From Nitrobacteraceae bacterium AZCC 1564 (lineage in GTDB: Bacteria; Pseudomonadota; Alphaproteobacteria; Rhizobiales; Xanthobacteraceae): 64,000 nucleotides of DNA. Positions 27,591-36,823 of this stretch are shown here, piece by piece. The stretch is from NCBI GenBank assembly GCA_036924835.1, contig JBAGRR010000001.1:496001-560000 (forward strand), in the 5' to 3' direction. The notes below the pieces were generated by a model that was not told the origin of the DNA, ran no database searches, and saw only the letters and a list, made by a program, of their open reading frames with translations. The position numbers and the translations under genes are program-made. Numbering within the stretch: position 1 is the first letter of the stretch; each line of letters starts with the position of its first letter.

Positions 27591-28526
27591 TCACTGCCTG
27601 AATCCCGGAAATTGCGGAGGCGGCGGCGGGGCCGCGGAAGGCCGCGGAGCTGTCGCGGCAGTTGGTTGTCGCGCCGGCCGCTTCTGTTGCTGCGGCGGCG
27701 GCGGCGGTGTCACCGCGACAGGCTTCGCCGCTTCCTGTGAAGCGACCGTGGCCGGGCCCTTACAGTCGGTGAGCCAGATGTCGTAAATCGGATGCTCGAC
27801 ACCGTGAAGGCCCGGGCTGGCAGCAAACATCCACCCCGAAAAAATCCGCTTCACCTCACCCTGCAGGGTGATTTCATCGACCTCGACGAACGCGTCGGTG
27901 TTGGCGGCTTCCGTCGCCGGCCGGGTGTAGCACGCATCCGTCTTGATACGCAGCGCACCGAATTGCACCGTCTCACCGATATCGGCATCGAACTTGATGA
28001 TGCGCCCAGTAATCTTGTCGAGCCCTGAGAAAGCGGCCTGCTTGTTGGGGATCTTCTGCGCAGGCGGCTCCGTCACCACTTCATCGCCCGGCTGAAGAGT
28101 TGCGGGAGTCGGCGGCGCGGAAGTCGGCGGCGTACCGCGTGGCTGCCGCTGACCCGGCGGCAAGCCCGGCAGCGTATTCACAGGAGGGTTGTTCGCAACA
28201 TTGGGAGGCGTTGCCTGCCCTGGCGGCGCAACGCCCGGTGGCGGGGGCAGCGGCTGAGTTTGGACTGAGTCAGGTGGCGGCACGCCTCTACCCGGAGGCG
28301 GAGCCGGCTGCGGACGATTGGGAGTTGGCAAGATACGCCCCTGCGGCGGCAGATCAGGCACATCTTCTTCTTCATCCGGAATTGGCTCCCCCTGAGGGAC
28401 ACCAACTGGAGGACGCGGTCGATCCGAAAAAATATTGCCGATCTGCGCGCGAGCGGGAGCCACAAGCGACGTCAGCGAGGCGGCCATAATGGCCGCGAGA
28501 GAAAGTGTGGCGACGGTTCGGATCAT
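27591..28526 (-). CDS. DUF2155-domain exported protein
   Basis: 311 aa from ATG 28526, where a signal peptide begins at once (MIRTVATLSLAAIMAASLTS, cleavage near APARAQ). The middle ~130 residues are Pro/Gly-rich low complexity. The conserved C-terminal DUF2155 region includes KFDADIGETVQFGALRIKTD, a CYTRP motif, FVEVDEI, then RIFSGWMFAASPGLHGVEHP and VWLTDC-like ending IYDIWLTDCKG. Members are found across alphaproteobacteria, often near aat and complex I accessory genes as here; the function is unknown to me. After the domain there is another Pro/Gln-rich tail. Transcribed convergent to aat and downstream of the NDUFA12 gene. Confidence 0.87.
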   Translation of the reverse strand: MIRTVATLSLAAIMAASLTSLVAPARAQIGNIFSDRPRPPVGVPQGEPIPDEEEDVPDLPPQGRILPTPNRPQPAPPPGRGVPPPDSVQTQPLPPPPGVAPPGQATPPNVANNPPVNTLPGLPPGQRQPRGTPPTSAPPTPATLQPGDEVVTEPPAQKIPNKQAAFSGLDKITGRIIKFDADIGETVQFGALRIKTDACYTRPATEAANTDAFVEVDEITLQGEVKRIFSGWMFAASPGLHGVEHPIYDIWLTDCKGPATVASQEAAKPVAVTPPPPPQQQKRPARQPTAATAPRPSAAPPPPPQFPGFRQ

Positions 28527-28677
28527 GTGCGCGACTTTGTACTCGGCGAATCGGGCTCGCGCTATTCTACAGCCAATGGTCCGCGCGCAGAGACCGGTTA
28601 ACACGTAGATTAAGGCACAGAAAGGGCGCGCAAAATGAGACCGGCGCGCCGCATTTCGGTGACGAATTGAAGAAATG

Positions 28678-28846
28678 CTAGTGCGCGGGATTTGACGTTC
28701 GTATCAGCATTTACGGCAAGTCCTCAGTACGAACGTCAAATCTAAAAAAGCGCACGAGCTTCATAGAGTTGCTAGTGTCCTTTCGTCTCCGAATAACCGT
28801 GCGAGCGCGCCGCAAATGGAGCGGTTATTCGGAGACGGGACATTAG
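28678..28846 (-). repeat. Bipartite hairpin element, class I, copy 7 (reverse orientation)
   Basis: Hairpins 28678-28758 (CTAGTGCGC; inner GGATTTGACGTTCGT) and 28772-28846 (CTAGTGTCC; inner GTCTCCGAATAACCG). The 13-bp spacer CTTCATAGAGTTG is the exact reverse complement of the copy 4 spacer. The GTGCGC hairpin is nearly the same as that of copy 4, and the GTGTCC hairpin nearly the same as the first hairpin of copy 2. It ends one base before the NDUFA12 stop codon. Confidence 0.94.
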
Positions 28847-28847
28847 C

Positions 28848-29258
28848 CTACTGGCCCGGCGTCCATGCTTCGTAGTCGCCAGTGGCTTTCGGGCGACGCC
28901 CCATCGCCATCGTCGAGCCTGCAGGACGGTAAGCAGCCGGGGTGCCCGTCATATTGGGACGATGCGGCTTTTCCCACTCGTGTGGCTTGTAATCAATCTC
29001 GGTGGGAGGCGTATCCACGGTGTGGTGCAGCCATCCATGCCAAGCCGGCGGCACGCGGCTCGCTTCAGCAAGGCCGTTGTAAATCACCCAGCGCCGCTCA
29101 AACCCGAGCGTGGGATCAATCTTGCCACCCCGGGTCCGATAATAGCGATTGCCGCCCTCATCCGTTCCCACAAACTCGCCGAATCGACGCGTCCACAGTT
29201 GCGTTCCGAACGTCGAGCCATTCCACCATGTGAAAAAACGCAGGAAAAACAGCTTCAT
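28848..29258 (-). CDS. NDUFA12-family accessory subunit of NADH:ubiquinone oxidoreductase
   Basis: 136-aa homologue of the mitochondrial B17.2/NDUFA12 subunit, a supernumerary peripheral-arm component of complex I retained in alphaproteobacteria. Signatures are WWNGSTFGTQLWTRRFGEFV, VGTDEGGNRYYR, ERRWVIYNG, RVPPAWHGWLHH and the Pro-rich C-terminus (PTEIDYKPHEWEKPHRPN). As usual in this class it is separate from the nuo operon and adjacent to a DUF2155 gene. A repeat hairpin abuts its stop codon. Confidence 0.93.
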   Translation of the reverse strand: MKLFFLRFFTWWNGSTFGTQLWTRRFGEFVGTDEGGNRYYRTRGGKIDPTLGFERRWVIYNGLAEASRVPPAWHGWLHHTVDTPPTEIDYKPHEWEKPHRPNMTGTPAAYRPAGSTMAMGRRPKATGDYEAWTPGQ

Positions 29259-29728
29259 GGGCGAATCCGAGGTAAGCGGGCGAGGCCCGCAGTGTTAACG
29301 CTTGATGCCACCGGACGTCTTAATTGTCCAGCACCAACAGCTACTTGATGCATTGTATGAACCGCTGGCGCAGCCGTGCGTTGTGCGTCCTTCCAATACG
29401 ACCACGGACCGCCAGAAGATGCTCGACACCATTCGATCCAGCTACTTTGGAGCCATGCATTCGCGCTGCTGCCGAACTGACGCAACAGCGCTGATCGGAG
29501 GACCGCTCTGTATCTACACATCATCCCTACGTTGCGCAGCAGACAATCTGCTTGCCGCAAGCATGCGACACAGGTTCGATCCTCAAACGCGTGACCGCCG
29601 ACACTGTTTCGACGCAATGCGTTCAGCCTGTGTTGGGTTTGCGCCTGTGACGATGGTGGAAAGCTTGAAGGAATGGAACGCCTGCATGGCCATCCGTTCT
29701 TTCAATAGATTCACCTGGAGTACCAATA
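29259..29728. other. Gap between NDUFA12 and BA14K genes with nothing recognised
   Basis: 470 bases. A frame crosses it on the plus strand but lacks protein features and overlaps the BA14K gene. GGTTCGATCCTC at ~29573 resembles a tRNA T-loop but no cloverleaf can be built around it. Presumably divergent promoters for the NDUFA12 gene and the BA14K gene. Confidence 0.4.
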
Positions 29729-30394
29729 ATGATCAATCTCAAGGTTATCGGCGCAGCAGCACTGCTGGCAGTCGTCCCTGTCCTGACAGCGTCCACTGTA
29801 GACGCTCGGCCGGGCGGCGGCCGTGGCGGTGGAGGCTTTAGTGGATTCCATGGAGGTGGTGGCGGTGCCTTCCGCGGCGGAATGGGCGGTGGTGGTTTCC
29901 GTGGTGACATGGCCGCCGGAGGCTTCCGTGGTGGCATGAGCGCAGGCGGCATCCGCGGCGGAAACTTCGCGGCTCGCCCGGGCGGCTTTACCGCCGTGCC
30001 GCGCGGAAACGTTGCCGCATTCGCTGGACGCTCGGCCGTCGCCGGAGGTTCGGCTATTGCCGGTCACCGTTGGGCCGGCGGCGGTAACTGGAATCGTGGA
30101 AATTGGAATCGCGGCCACTGGCACAACGGCCGCTGGCGTCACCGATACTGGCCGGGATACGGCTTCGCAGCGGGCCTCGCAGCCGGAGCGATTGGTTCAT
30201 CCTACTACTATAACGACCCGTATTACGACGACAGCTATGCGTACGGGTACGGCGACGACTCTGACGACAGCCAGTATGTCACCGTCGCGCCGGGCGGTGA
30301 TGACGCAGGGTACTGTGCCCAGCGCTACAAGTCCTACGATCCGTCGTCTGGTACCTATCTCGGGTATGACGGACAACGGCATCCGTGCCCGTAA
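29729..30394 (+). CDS. Gly-rich BA14K-family exported protein
   Basis: 221 aa with a signal peptide (INLKVIGAAALLAVVPVLTA, cleavage near VDA). Residues ~28-110 are Gly/Phe/Arg-rich repeats of the type GGGFRGGM. A hydrophobic Gly/Ala segment (GYGFAAGLAAGAIGSSYYYN) follows, then an acidic Tyr-rich stretch and the C-terminal BA14K signature YCAQRYKSYDPSSGTYLGYD, ending GQRHPCP. The founding BA14K protein of Brucella is an immunoreactive, lectin-like cell-envelope protein; a surface role here is inference. A paralogue lies 315 bp downstream with a repeat element between them. Confidence 0.88.
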   Translation: MINLKVIGAAALLAVVPVLTASTVDARPGGGRGGGGFSGFHGGGGGAFRGGMGGGGFRGDMAAGGFRGGMSAGGIRGGNFAARPGGFTAVPRGNVAAFAGRSAVAGGSAIAGHRWAGGGNWNRGNWNRGHWHNGRWRHRYWPGYGFAAGLAAGAIGSSYYYNDPYYDDSYAYGYGDDSDDSQYVTVAPGGDDAGYCAQRYKSYDPSSGTYLGYDGQRHPCP

Positions 30395-30428
30395 TTTGCC
30401 TGACGAAATTGAATGTTAACGTCAGCTT

Positions 30429-30565
30429 CTAGTGTCTCGGATCCAAAGTCCGCCCTATCGTGCACACGGTCCGCCGCGGACTCTGGATTCGAGAGGACAC
30501 TAGTAAATCTACGATTCTAGTGTGGTTCAGGTTAAGTCGGGCGAACTTCTGAACCACCCCACTAG
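30429..30565 (+). repeat. Bipartite hairpin element, class I, copy 8, second hairpin truncated
   Basis: Hairpin 30429-30503 (CTAGTGTCTC; inner GGATCCAAAGTCCGC) is intact. Spacer TAAATCTACGATT, 13 bp. The second, 30517-30565, is only 49 bp: CTAGTGTGGTTCAG on the left and CTGAACCACCCCACTAG on the right remain, but most of the left inner arm and loop is deleted. Lies between the two BA14K genes. Confidence 0.9.
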
Positions 30566-30708
30566 GGCAATGTTCCGCTTAGGGAACTGCCCCAGAAGCC
30601 TGAATTGACAGCAAGATCGGCTGTGGCAGGAAATGGGAACCCCTTTGCACACCATAAGTTAAACCCTGGTGGTTCCGATGGTCGGAGCGGGATTTTGGAG
30701 TGAAGTGA

Positions 30709-31179
30709 ATGATGACCTTTAAAAAGGGATGTGCTGTTGCGGCGCTTGCACTCGCACTTCCTATGGCTGCGGTGTCCTCTGGTAATGCCGCTCCGCTGGC
30801 GCCGGCCTCGGTGCTCGCGACAAAGGCAGCCGGCGCAGCCAACAGCAATCCTTTGCTGACGGAAGTCCAGTGGCGTCGGGTCGGTAGATTACATGGTGGT
30901 GGATGGCATGGCGGATACCGTCGCGGCTGGGGCGGCGCAGGCCTCGGCGTCGGCCTTGCGGCGGGTGCACTGCTTGGTGGCGCTATCGCAGCCGGTGCCG
31001 CCAGTCCATACTACGGCCCCGGTTACTATGGGCCAGGCTATTACAGCGAGCCTGTGGTCGTCGAGCCCGACTATGCCGGTGGCGATGCGGTTTCTTACTG
31101 CATGCAGCGCTTCAAATCGTATGACCCCGCTTCCGGGACCTACCTCGGCTATGACGGACTTCGGCATCCCTGCCCGTAA
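30709..31179 (+). CDS. BA14K-family exported protein
   Basis: 156 aa; ATG 30709 or 30712, both after a GGAG-type ribosome-binding site. Signal peptide with hydrophobic core AVAALALALPMAAVSSGNAA. A His/Gly/Trp-rich segment (LHGGGWHGGYRRGWGGAGLG) is followed by a Gly/Ala hydrophobic stretch, Tyr/Gly/Pro-rich sequence, and the BA14K C-terminus YCMQRFKSYDPASGTYLGYD ending GLRHPCP. The last ~25 residues are almost identical to those of the upstream paralogue, while the rest differs, so only this domain is conserved. An intrinsic terminator follows. Confidence 0.88.
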   Translation: MMTFKKGCAVAALALALPMAAVSSGNAAPLAPASVLATKAAGAANSNPLLTEVQWRRVGRLHGGGWHGGYRRGWGGAGLGVGLAAGALLGGAIAAGAASPYYGPGYYGPGYYSEPVVVEPDYAGGDAVSYCMQRFKSYDPASGTYLGYDGLRHPCP

Positions 31180-31211
31180 GCTTGTGTAGAAGAGCTGACA
31201 GTCGAAATTTC

Positions 31212-31245
31212 AAAGGCGACACATGCAGATGTGTCGCCTTTTTTA
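31212..31245 (+). terminator. Intrinsic terminator after the second BA14K gene
   Basis: AAAGGCGACACAT, loop GCAG, then ATGTGTCGCCTTTTTT. A T tract follows on the plus strand and an A tract precedes, so it can also serve the convergent EamA gene. Confidence 0.92.
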
Positions 31246-31268
31246 TGCCTCGTGTAAGCCTTCTCCAG

Positions 31269-32207
31269 CTATGAGCGCGACGCAAGCATCACACCGGCAA
31301 CCGTGAGTCCGAGCGCCGCAACCTGAACGACTCCAAGTGGCTCACCTAGACTGATAGCCGAAGCCACCACACCAATGACCGGAATAAGAAGCGTTCCGAT
31401 GGCAGCGACTGATGCCGGCAATCGTTGGAGCGCGCCAAACCAGCACGCGAAACCGATGCAAACCTGGACGATGGTCGAATAAGCAAACAGCGACCAGCCG
31501 AGCGCCGTCATGATCTCGAACTTCGGATGCTCGAACAGGAGCCCGTACAAGGCAATCGGAACGCAGCCGATTGCGACCTGCCATACTGCTCCCGTCAACT
31601 GCGGCAACTGGAGCGGTTTGCGCTTGGCCAGAACCGTTCCGAGGGCGAATGACAATGCGGCCGACAGTGCGAAGACGATCCCCGGCAGCTTAGTCGTTTG
31701 GTTCGCCGCAAGCCCGTCACCCCCAAGCAGAATCACCAATCCCGCCAATGCCATGATCATCGAAATCACACGCCGCACCGAAGGGCGTTCACCGAGAATG
31801 GGCCACGCCAGCGCGGCCGCCAGCACCGGCATCATCGCGCCAAGTATCGCTGTCTCACCGGCTGGCAGATGGACCAGCGCCAGACCTATCAGCGCCATCC
31901 ACCCTGTGACGGTCAGGACCGAGTACAGCACCAGCCGCGGCCATTGCTCGCGCGGCACGCGAAGCGACTCTCCCCTCGCCAACACCACAAGAGCCAGCAA
32001 CACGGCGCCCAGGGCGCCGGGCGCACCGCGCATAGTCAGCGGCGGCAACTCAACGAGAAGGTGTTTTCCGACCGGCCAGTTGATGCCCCAGCTGAAGGTC
32101 GTGATGAGGAGCATCAGATAACCGGCGGCGCGAGAGCCGTGCCCAGGCGGAGTTGGCTTCGTCGTTAGCGGCTCAACCAAGGCGTCTTGAGGCGTGCGCG
32201 TGTCCAC
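31269..32207 (-). CDS. EamA/DMT-family permease
   Basis: Ten-TM drug/metabolite-type exporter of two EamA repeats, 312 aa with the proposed GTG start at 32207, which has AAGGACGG upstream. The frame stays open to 32612, but that extra 135 residues is Arg-rich and lacks family similarity. The first membrane segment is GYLMLLITTFSWGINWPVGK; the second repeat begins near LPGIVFALSAALSFALGTVL. The substrate is unknown; members export amino acids, metabolites or drugs. Convergent with the BA14K genes and divergent from nrdJ. Confidence 0.85.
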   Translation of the reverse strand: MDTRTPQDALVEPLTTKPTPPGHGSRAAGYLMLLITTFSWGINWPVGKHLLVELPPLTMRGAPGALGAVLLALVVLARGESLRVPREQWPRLVLYSVLTVTGWMALIGLALVHLPAGETAILGAMMPVLAAALAWPILGERPSVRRVISMIMALAGLVILLGGDGLAANQTTKLPGIVFALSAALSFALGTVLAKRKPLQLPQLTGAVWQVAIGCVPIALYGLLFEHPKFEIMTALGWSLFAYSTIVQVCIGFACWFGALQRLPASVAAIGTLLIPVIGVVASAISLGEPLGVVQVAALGLTVAGVMLASRS

Positions 32208-32659
32208 GGATCCGTCCTTCGATTCGTCCACCCATGTGGAAGACGGGGAGAAAGACCACGCGTGGCGCTCATGATCCACCCGAAACCGGCGTTTTCCGCG
32301 CATACCGAATAGGCATTTTCGGAGACTCACGGGCCGCGCCAAGGAACGCACAGATACCTGCGAATTCAGCTTCCGAATCCACAGGGACTCGCTGATACTT
32401 CCCGCACCGCGAACCGCTCTGGCGATGCATGTTTCCGCTGGCAATTCGCATTTTCCACCATATTTAGTCTTTGATTCAGGATTTAACACTAATCCTTGAC
32501 GGGCCTGACGGAGTCGGCCTAGCTTTGGGCTGTTCGGCGCGAGAGTTCTCAGTACGCCGGGCACCTCCCTGAAAGGGTCCGAGACAACATCTCCGTCGCG
32601 CCGGATGGCCACGGACAGAGGGCTTGTCTGCTCTTTCGGGGCCGCCGCGCAAAATCAAG
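32208..32659. other. Upstream part of the EamA-nrdJ gap, nothing recognised
   Basis: Divergent intergenic sequence with no supported gene. Around 32465-32500 the sequence becomes AT-rich (TTTGATTCAGGATTTAACAC) and may hold a promoter for nrdJ, but I cannot define -35 and -10 boxes or an NrdR box with confidence. Confidence 0.3.
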
Positions 32660-32814
32660 CCGCGTTGAAACGCGGAACAAACAGGCGGGTTTGGGGGCGT
32701 CGGAGCAAAAGGGGTCCGGGAAGTTTCCCGAGGGGACCCTGTGATGCTCCGCCAGAGTTAACAGGCCGGAGCATCGGTTGATGTGAACGGCGAATGGCGA
32801 ACCAACGGGTTCGC
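32660..32814 (+). promoter_or_regulatory. Structured leader upstream of nrdJ: four consecutive hairpins
   Basis: CCGCGT-TGAA-ACGCGG (32660-32675); GGGTCCGGGA-AGTT-TCCCG with GGACCC (32712-32739); GATGCTCCG ... CGGAGCATC, a 9-bp stem around 15 nt (32743-32775); GCGAACC-AACG-GGTTCGC (32797-32814). The last ends 59 bp before the nrdJ start. No cobalamin-riboswitch B12 box was seen although nrdJ needs B12. A cis-acting RNA is inferred from structure and position only. Confidence 0.55.
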
Positions 32815-32873
32815 AAATTGAAATCTCCGGCGCTACCGTGCGGACGGGCGCCGGGCAACGACGGGGCACTACG

Positions 32874-35800
32874 ATGCGAATTGAACGCCGCTACACCAAG
32901 GACGGTCAGTCACCTTACGCCGAGATCGAATTCCGGCTGACGACCAGTGAAATTCGCAATCCCGACGGCTCGGTGGTATTCCGCCTTGAGAACGTCGAGG
33001 TGCCGGAATTCTGGTCGCAGGTGGCTTCCGACGTTCTGGCACAGAAGTATTTCCGCAAGGCTGGCGTCGCGGCCCGGCTGAAGAAGGTCGAGGAAGAAAC
33101 CGTTCCGTCCTGGCTGTGGCGCTCAGTGCCGGATACCGAAGCGCTCACCGCCCTGCCCGAGGCTGAACGCTTCGGCAGCGAACTCTCGTCGAAGCAAGTG
33201 TTCGACCGCCTCGCCGGCTGCTGGACCTACTGGGGCTGGAAGGGCGGCTACTTCACCTCGGAAGACGACGCGCGCGCCTTTTACGACGAGCTGCGCTTCA
33301 TGCTCGCCAAGCAGATGGTCGCACCGAATTCGCCGCAATGGTTCAACACCGGGCTGCACTGGGCCTATGGCATCGACGGTCCCGGCCAGGGCCACTTCTA
33401 TGTGGACTGGAAGACCGGCAAACTGACCAAGTCCAAATCCGCCTACGAGCATCCGCAACCGCATGCCTGCTTCATCCAGGGCATCGAGGACGATCTCGTC
33501 AACGAAGGCGGCATCATGGATCTCTGGGTGCGTGAAGCGCGCCTGTTCAAATATGGCTCCGGCACCGGCTCCAACTTCTCGCGCCTGCGCGGTGAAGGTG
33601 AAAAGCTGTCCGGCGGCGGCCGCTCGTCCGGCCTGATGTCGTTCCTCAAGATCGGCGATCGCGCCGCTGGTGCGATCAAGAGCGGCGGCACCACCCGCCG
33701 TGCGGCCAAGATGGTCGTCGTCGATGCGGATCACCCGGACATCGAAACCTATATCGACTGGAAGGTTCGTGAGGAGCAGAAGGTCGCGGCCCTCGTCACC
33801 GGCTCCAAGATCAACCAGAAGCACCTCAAAGCCATCCTGAAGGCTTGCGTGAACTGCGAAGGCCCGGGTGAAGATTGCTTCGATCCGGAGAAGAACCCTG
33901 CCCTGCGCCGCGAGATCAAGCTCGCGCGCCGTGCGCTCGTCACGGACAACATGATCAAGCGCGTGATCCAGTTCGCCAAGCAAGGCTACACGGACATCGC
34001 GTTCGACACCTACGACACCGACTGGGATTCGGAAGCCTACCTCACTGTTTCGGGCCAGAACTCCAACAATTCGGTTTCGTTGAAGGACGACTTCCTGCGC
34101 GCGGTGGAAACCGATGGCGACTGGAATCTGGTCGGCCGTGTCGACAAGAAGGTAAAGAAGACGCTGAAGGCCCGCGATCTGTGGGAGAAGATTGGCTACG
34201 CCGCATGGGCCTCTGCCGATCCCGGCCTGCACTTCAACACGACCATGAACGACTGGCACACCTGTAAGGCCTCCGGCGACATCCGCGCATCCAATCCGTG
34301 CTCGGAGTACATGTTCCTCGACGACACGGCATGCAACCTCGCCTCGGCCAACCTGCTGACGTTCTACGATACGCAGACCCGCCGTTTCGACGTCGAGGCC
34401 TACGAGCACCTGTGCAGGCTCTGGACCGTCGTGCTCGAAATCTCGGTGATGATGGCGCAGTTCCCATCCAAGGCGATCGCTGAACTCTCTTACGAATTCC
34501 GCACACTGGGCCTCGGCTACGCCAATATCGGCGGCCTGCTGATGACCATGGGTCTGCCTTACGACTCCAAGGAAGGCCGCGCGCTGTGCGGCGCGCTGAC
34601 CGCGGTCATGACGGGCGTCGCCTACGCGACCTCCGCTGAAATGGCTTCCGAACTCGGCACCTTCCCGAGCTACAAGAAGAACGCCCAGCACATGCTGCGC
34701 GTGATCCGTAACCATCGCCGCGCGGCGCACGGCAATGGGTCGGGCTACGAAGCACTCGCCGTCAATCCGGTGCCGCTCGATCACGCAAGCTGCCCGCAGG
34801 CCGATATCGTAACCCATGCGAAGGCCGTCTGGGACAAGGCACTCGAGCTCGGTGAACAGCACGGCTATCGTAATGCGCAGACGACTGTGGTCGCACCGAC
34901 CGGCACGATTGGTCTGGTGATGGACTGCGACACCACGGGCATCGAACCGGACTTCGCTCTGGTGAAGTTCAAGAAGCTCGCGGGTGGCGGCTACTGGAAG
35001 ATCATCAACCGCGCCGTTCCGGAAGCGCTCCGCGCGCTGGGCTATCCGGAAAGCGAAATCGCCGAAATCGAAGCCTATGCTGTCGGTCACGGCTCACTCT
35101 CGAATGCCCCCGGCATCAACAACTCGACGCTCAAGGCGAAGAGCTTCACTGACGAAGCGCTCACCAAGATCGAGAAGGCGCTGCCGACCGCATTCGACAT
35201 CAAGTTCGCCTTCAACAAATGGACTCTCGGCGAAGACTTCATCCGCGACGCTCTCGGCATCGCGCCCGAAGTCAGCAACGCGCCTGGCTTTGATCTGCTC
35301 GCCGCGCTCGGCTTCTCCAAGCGCGAGATCGAGGCCGCCAACGTGCACATCTGCGGCGCGATGACGGTGGAAGGGGCGCCGCACCTGAAGGCCGAGCACT
35401 ATCCGGTGTTCGACTGCGCCAACCCTTGCGGCAAGATCGGCAAGCGTTACCTGTCGGTCGAAAGCCACATCCGCATGATGGCGGCATCGCAGCCCTTCAT
35501 CTCGGGCGCGATCTCGAAGACCATCAACATGCCGAACGACGCGACGGTCGAGGACTGCAAAGCAGCCTATCTGTTGTCGTGGAAGCTCGCGCTGAAGGCC
35601 AATGCGCTCTATCGCGACGGCTCGAAACTCTCGCAGCCGCTCAATGCCCAGCTCATCTCCGACGATGACGACGAGGACGATGCGATCGAGGCACTGTACG
35701 ACAAGCCGATGGCCGCACGCACCACGCAGGTCGCGGAGAAGATCGTCGAGAAAATCGTCGAGCGCGTCACGGTCATCCGTGAGCGCGAGAAGATGCCGGA

Positions 35801-36653
35801 TCGCCGCAAGGGCTACACCCAGAAGGCTGTGGTCGGCGGGCACAAGGTCTACCTGCGCACCGGCGAATATGACGATGGCCGCCTGGGCGAAATCTTCATC
35901 GACATGCACAAGGAAGGCGCAGCGCTGCGCTCCTTCATCAACAACTTCGCCATCGCCGTGTCGCTCGGCCTGCAATACGGCGTGCCGCTCGAGGAATATG
36001 TCGACGCCTTCACCTTCACCCGCTTCGAGCCTGCGGGGCCGGTGCAAGGCAACGACTCCATCAAGTACGCGACCTCGATCCTCGACTACGTGTTCCGTGA
36101 ACTCGCAGTCAGCTACATGTCGCGTTATGACCTCGCCCACGTCGATCCGACCGAGTCGAACTTCGATGCGCTCGGTAGAGGCGTCGAGGAAGGCAAGTCG
36201 CCGGAAGACGGTCAGCACACCGCGACCAAGTATCTTTCGAAAGGTCTCACTCGCTCACGCAGCGACAATCTCGTCGTGATGCGCGGCGGCGCGGCGACCT
36301 CGGTGGCGTCGACGGCGAACGATGCACCTGCCGGCGGCGCACGCGTCACCGCACTGGCATCGAGCGGCGGAGTAGCACGGCATGGTGATGCAGCCGAAGG
36401 GGCAACCGCGCTGAAGGCGGCGGAACCAGAGCGCGACCTTTCGCCGACCGAAAAGCTCGAAGCGCAGTCCTGGAGCAAGGCAGGTTCAGCCGCGGCCTCC
36501 TCTGCGGCTCCGACGAAAGCCGAACGCCGCGCGGAAGCGAAGGCCAAAGGTTATGAAGGCGACATGTGTGGCGAGTGCTCGAACTTCACGCTGGTGCGTA
36601 ACGGCACCTGCATGAAGTGCGACACCTGCGGCTCGACGACGGGATGCAGCTAA
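32874..36653 (+). CDS. nrdJ: Coenzyme B12-dependent (class II) ribonucleoside-diphosphate reductase
   Basis: 1259-aa enzyme that makes deoxyribonucleotides with adenosylcobalamin as radical source, independent of oxygen. ATG 32874 gives the usual start [11 protein letters not shown]. Core motifs include [50 protein letters not shown] with an active-site Cys, and [20 protein letters not shown]. After an Ala/Ser/Thr-rich linker (~1135-1215) the C-terminal zinc-ribbon-like tail has paired Cys ([20 protein letters not shown]), which includes the redox-active pair that re-reduces the active site. Codon usage is strongly biased to GC-ending codons, as expected for a highly expressed gene. Preceded by a hairpin-rich leader. 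Confidence 0.97.
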   Translation: MRIERRYTKDGQSPYAEIEFRLTTSEIRNPDGSVVFRLENVEVPEFWSQVASDVLAQKYFRKAGVAARLKKVEEETVPSWLWRSVPDTEALTALPEAERFGSELSSKQVFDRLAGCWTYWGWKGGYFTSEDDARAFYDELRFMLAKQMVAPNSPQWFNTGLHWAYGIDGPGQGHFYVDWKTGKLTKSKSAYEHPQPHACFIQGIEDDLVNEGGIMDLWVREARLFKYGSGTGSNFSRLRGEGEKLSGGGRSSGLMSFLKIGDRAAGAIKSGGTTRRAAKMVVVDADHPDIETYIDWKVREEQKVAALVTGSKINQKHLKAILKACVNCEGPGEDCFDPEKNPALRREIKLARRALVTDNMIKRVIQFAKQGYTDIAFDTYDTDWDSEAYLTVSGQNSNNSVSLKDDFLRAVETDGDWNLVGRVDKKVKKTLKARDLWEKIGYAAWASADPGLHFNTTMNDWHTCKASGDIRASNPCSEYMFLDDTACNLASANLLTFYDTQTRRFDVEAYEHLCRLWTVVLEISVMMAQFPSKAIAELSYEFRTLGLGYANIGGLLMTMGLPYDSKEGRALCGALTAVMTGVAYATSAEMASELGTFPSYKKNAQHMLRVIRNHRRAAHGNGSGYEALAVNPVPLDHASCPQADIVTHAKAVWDKALELGEQHGYRNAQTTVVAPTGTIGLVMDCDTTGIEPDFALVKFKKLAGGGYWKIINRAVPEALRALGYPESEIAEIEAYAVGHGSLSNAPGINNSTLKAKSFTDEALTKIEKALPTAFDIKFAFNKWTLGEDFIRDALGIAPEVSNAPGFDLLAALGFSKREIEAANVHICGAMTVEGAPHLKAEHYPVFDCANPCGKIGKRYLSVESHIRMMAASQPFISGAISKTINMPNDATVEDCKAAYLLSWKLALKANALYRDGSKLSQPLNAQLISDDDDEDDAIEALYDKPMAARTTQVAEKIVEKIVERVTVIREREKMPDRRKGYTQKAVVGGHKVYLRTGEYDDGRLGEIFIDMHKEGAALRSFINNFAIAVSLGLQYGVPLEEYVDAFTFTRFEPAGPVQGNDSIKYATSILDYVFRELAVSYMSRYDLAHVDPTESNFDALGRGVEEGKSPEDGQHTATKYLSKGLTRSRSDNLVVMRGGAATSVASTANDAPAGGARVTALASSGGVARHGDAAEGATALKAAEPERDLSPTEKLEAQSWSKAGSAAASSAAPTKAERRAEAKAKGYEGDMCGECSNFTLVRNGTCMKCDTCGSTTGCS

Positions 36654-36823
36654 GCTGTCGCCGTAAGCGGAACCGCCGCCTGTCGACGCGGCTAGCATCG
36701 AGTGAAAACAAGAGATTTCGCGGCGAACTTCAGTTCGCCGCGAATGATGCAACGAACGAAACATGAATCTGCGCTGACTAATATCGCAAGTCCAAACTGG
36801 AGAGTTACGTAGCCGGAGTCGTC

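Noticed and set aside
29480-29600. tRNA gene
   Set aside because: A T-loop-like GGTTCGATCC occurs, but no acceptor, D or anticodon stems can be formed around it.
29302-29841. 179-residue plus-strand reading frame
   Set aside because: Overlaps the BA14K gene in another frame, no family features, irregular composition.
32208-32873. Cobalamin riboswitch upstream of nrdJ
   Set aside because: No B12 box or conserved core found by eye; the hairpins present do not fit that architecture.
33123-35090. 655-residue minus-strand reading frame
   Set aside because: Antisense of nrdJ, produced by the strong third-position GC bias; no domain features or ribosome-binding site.
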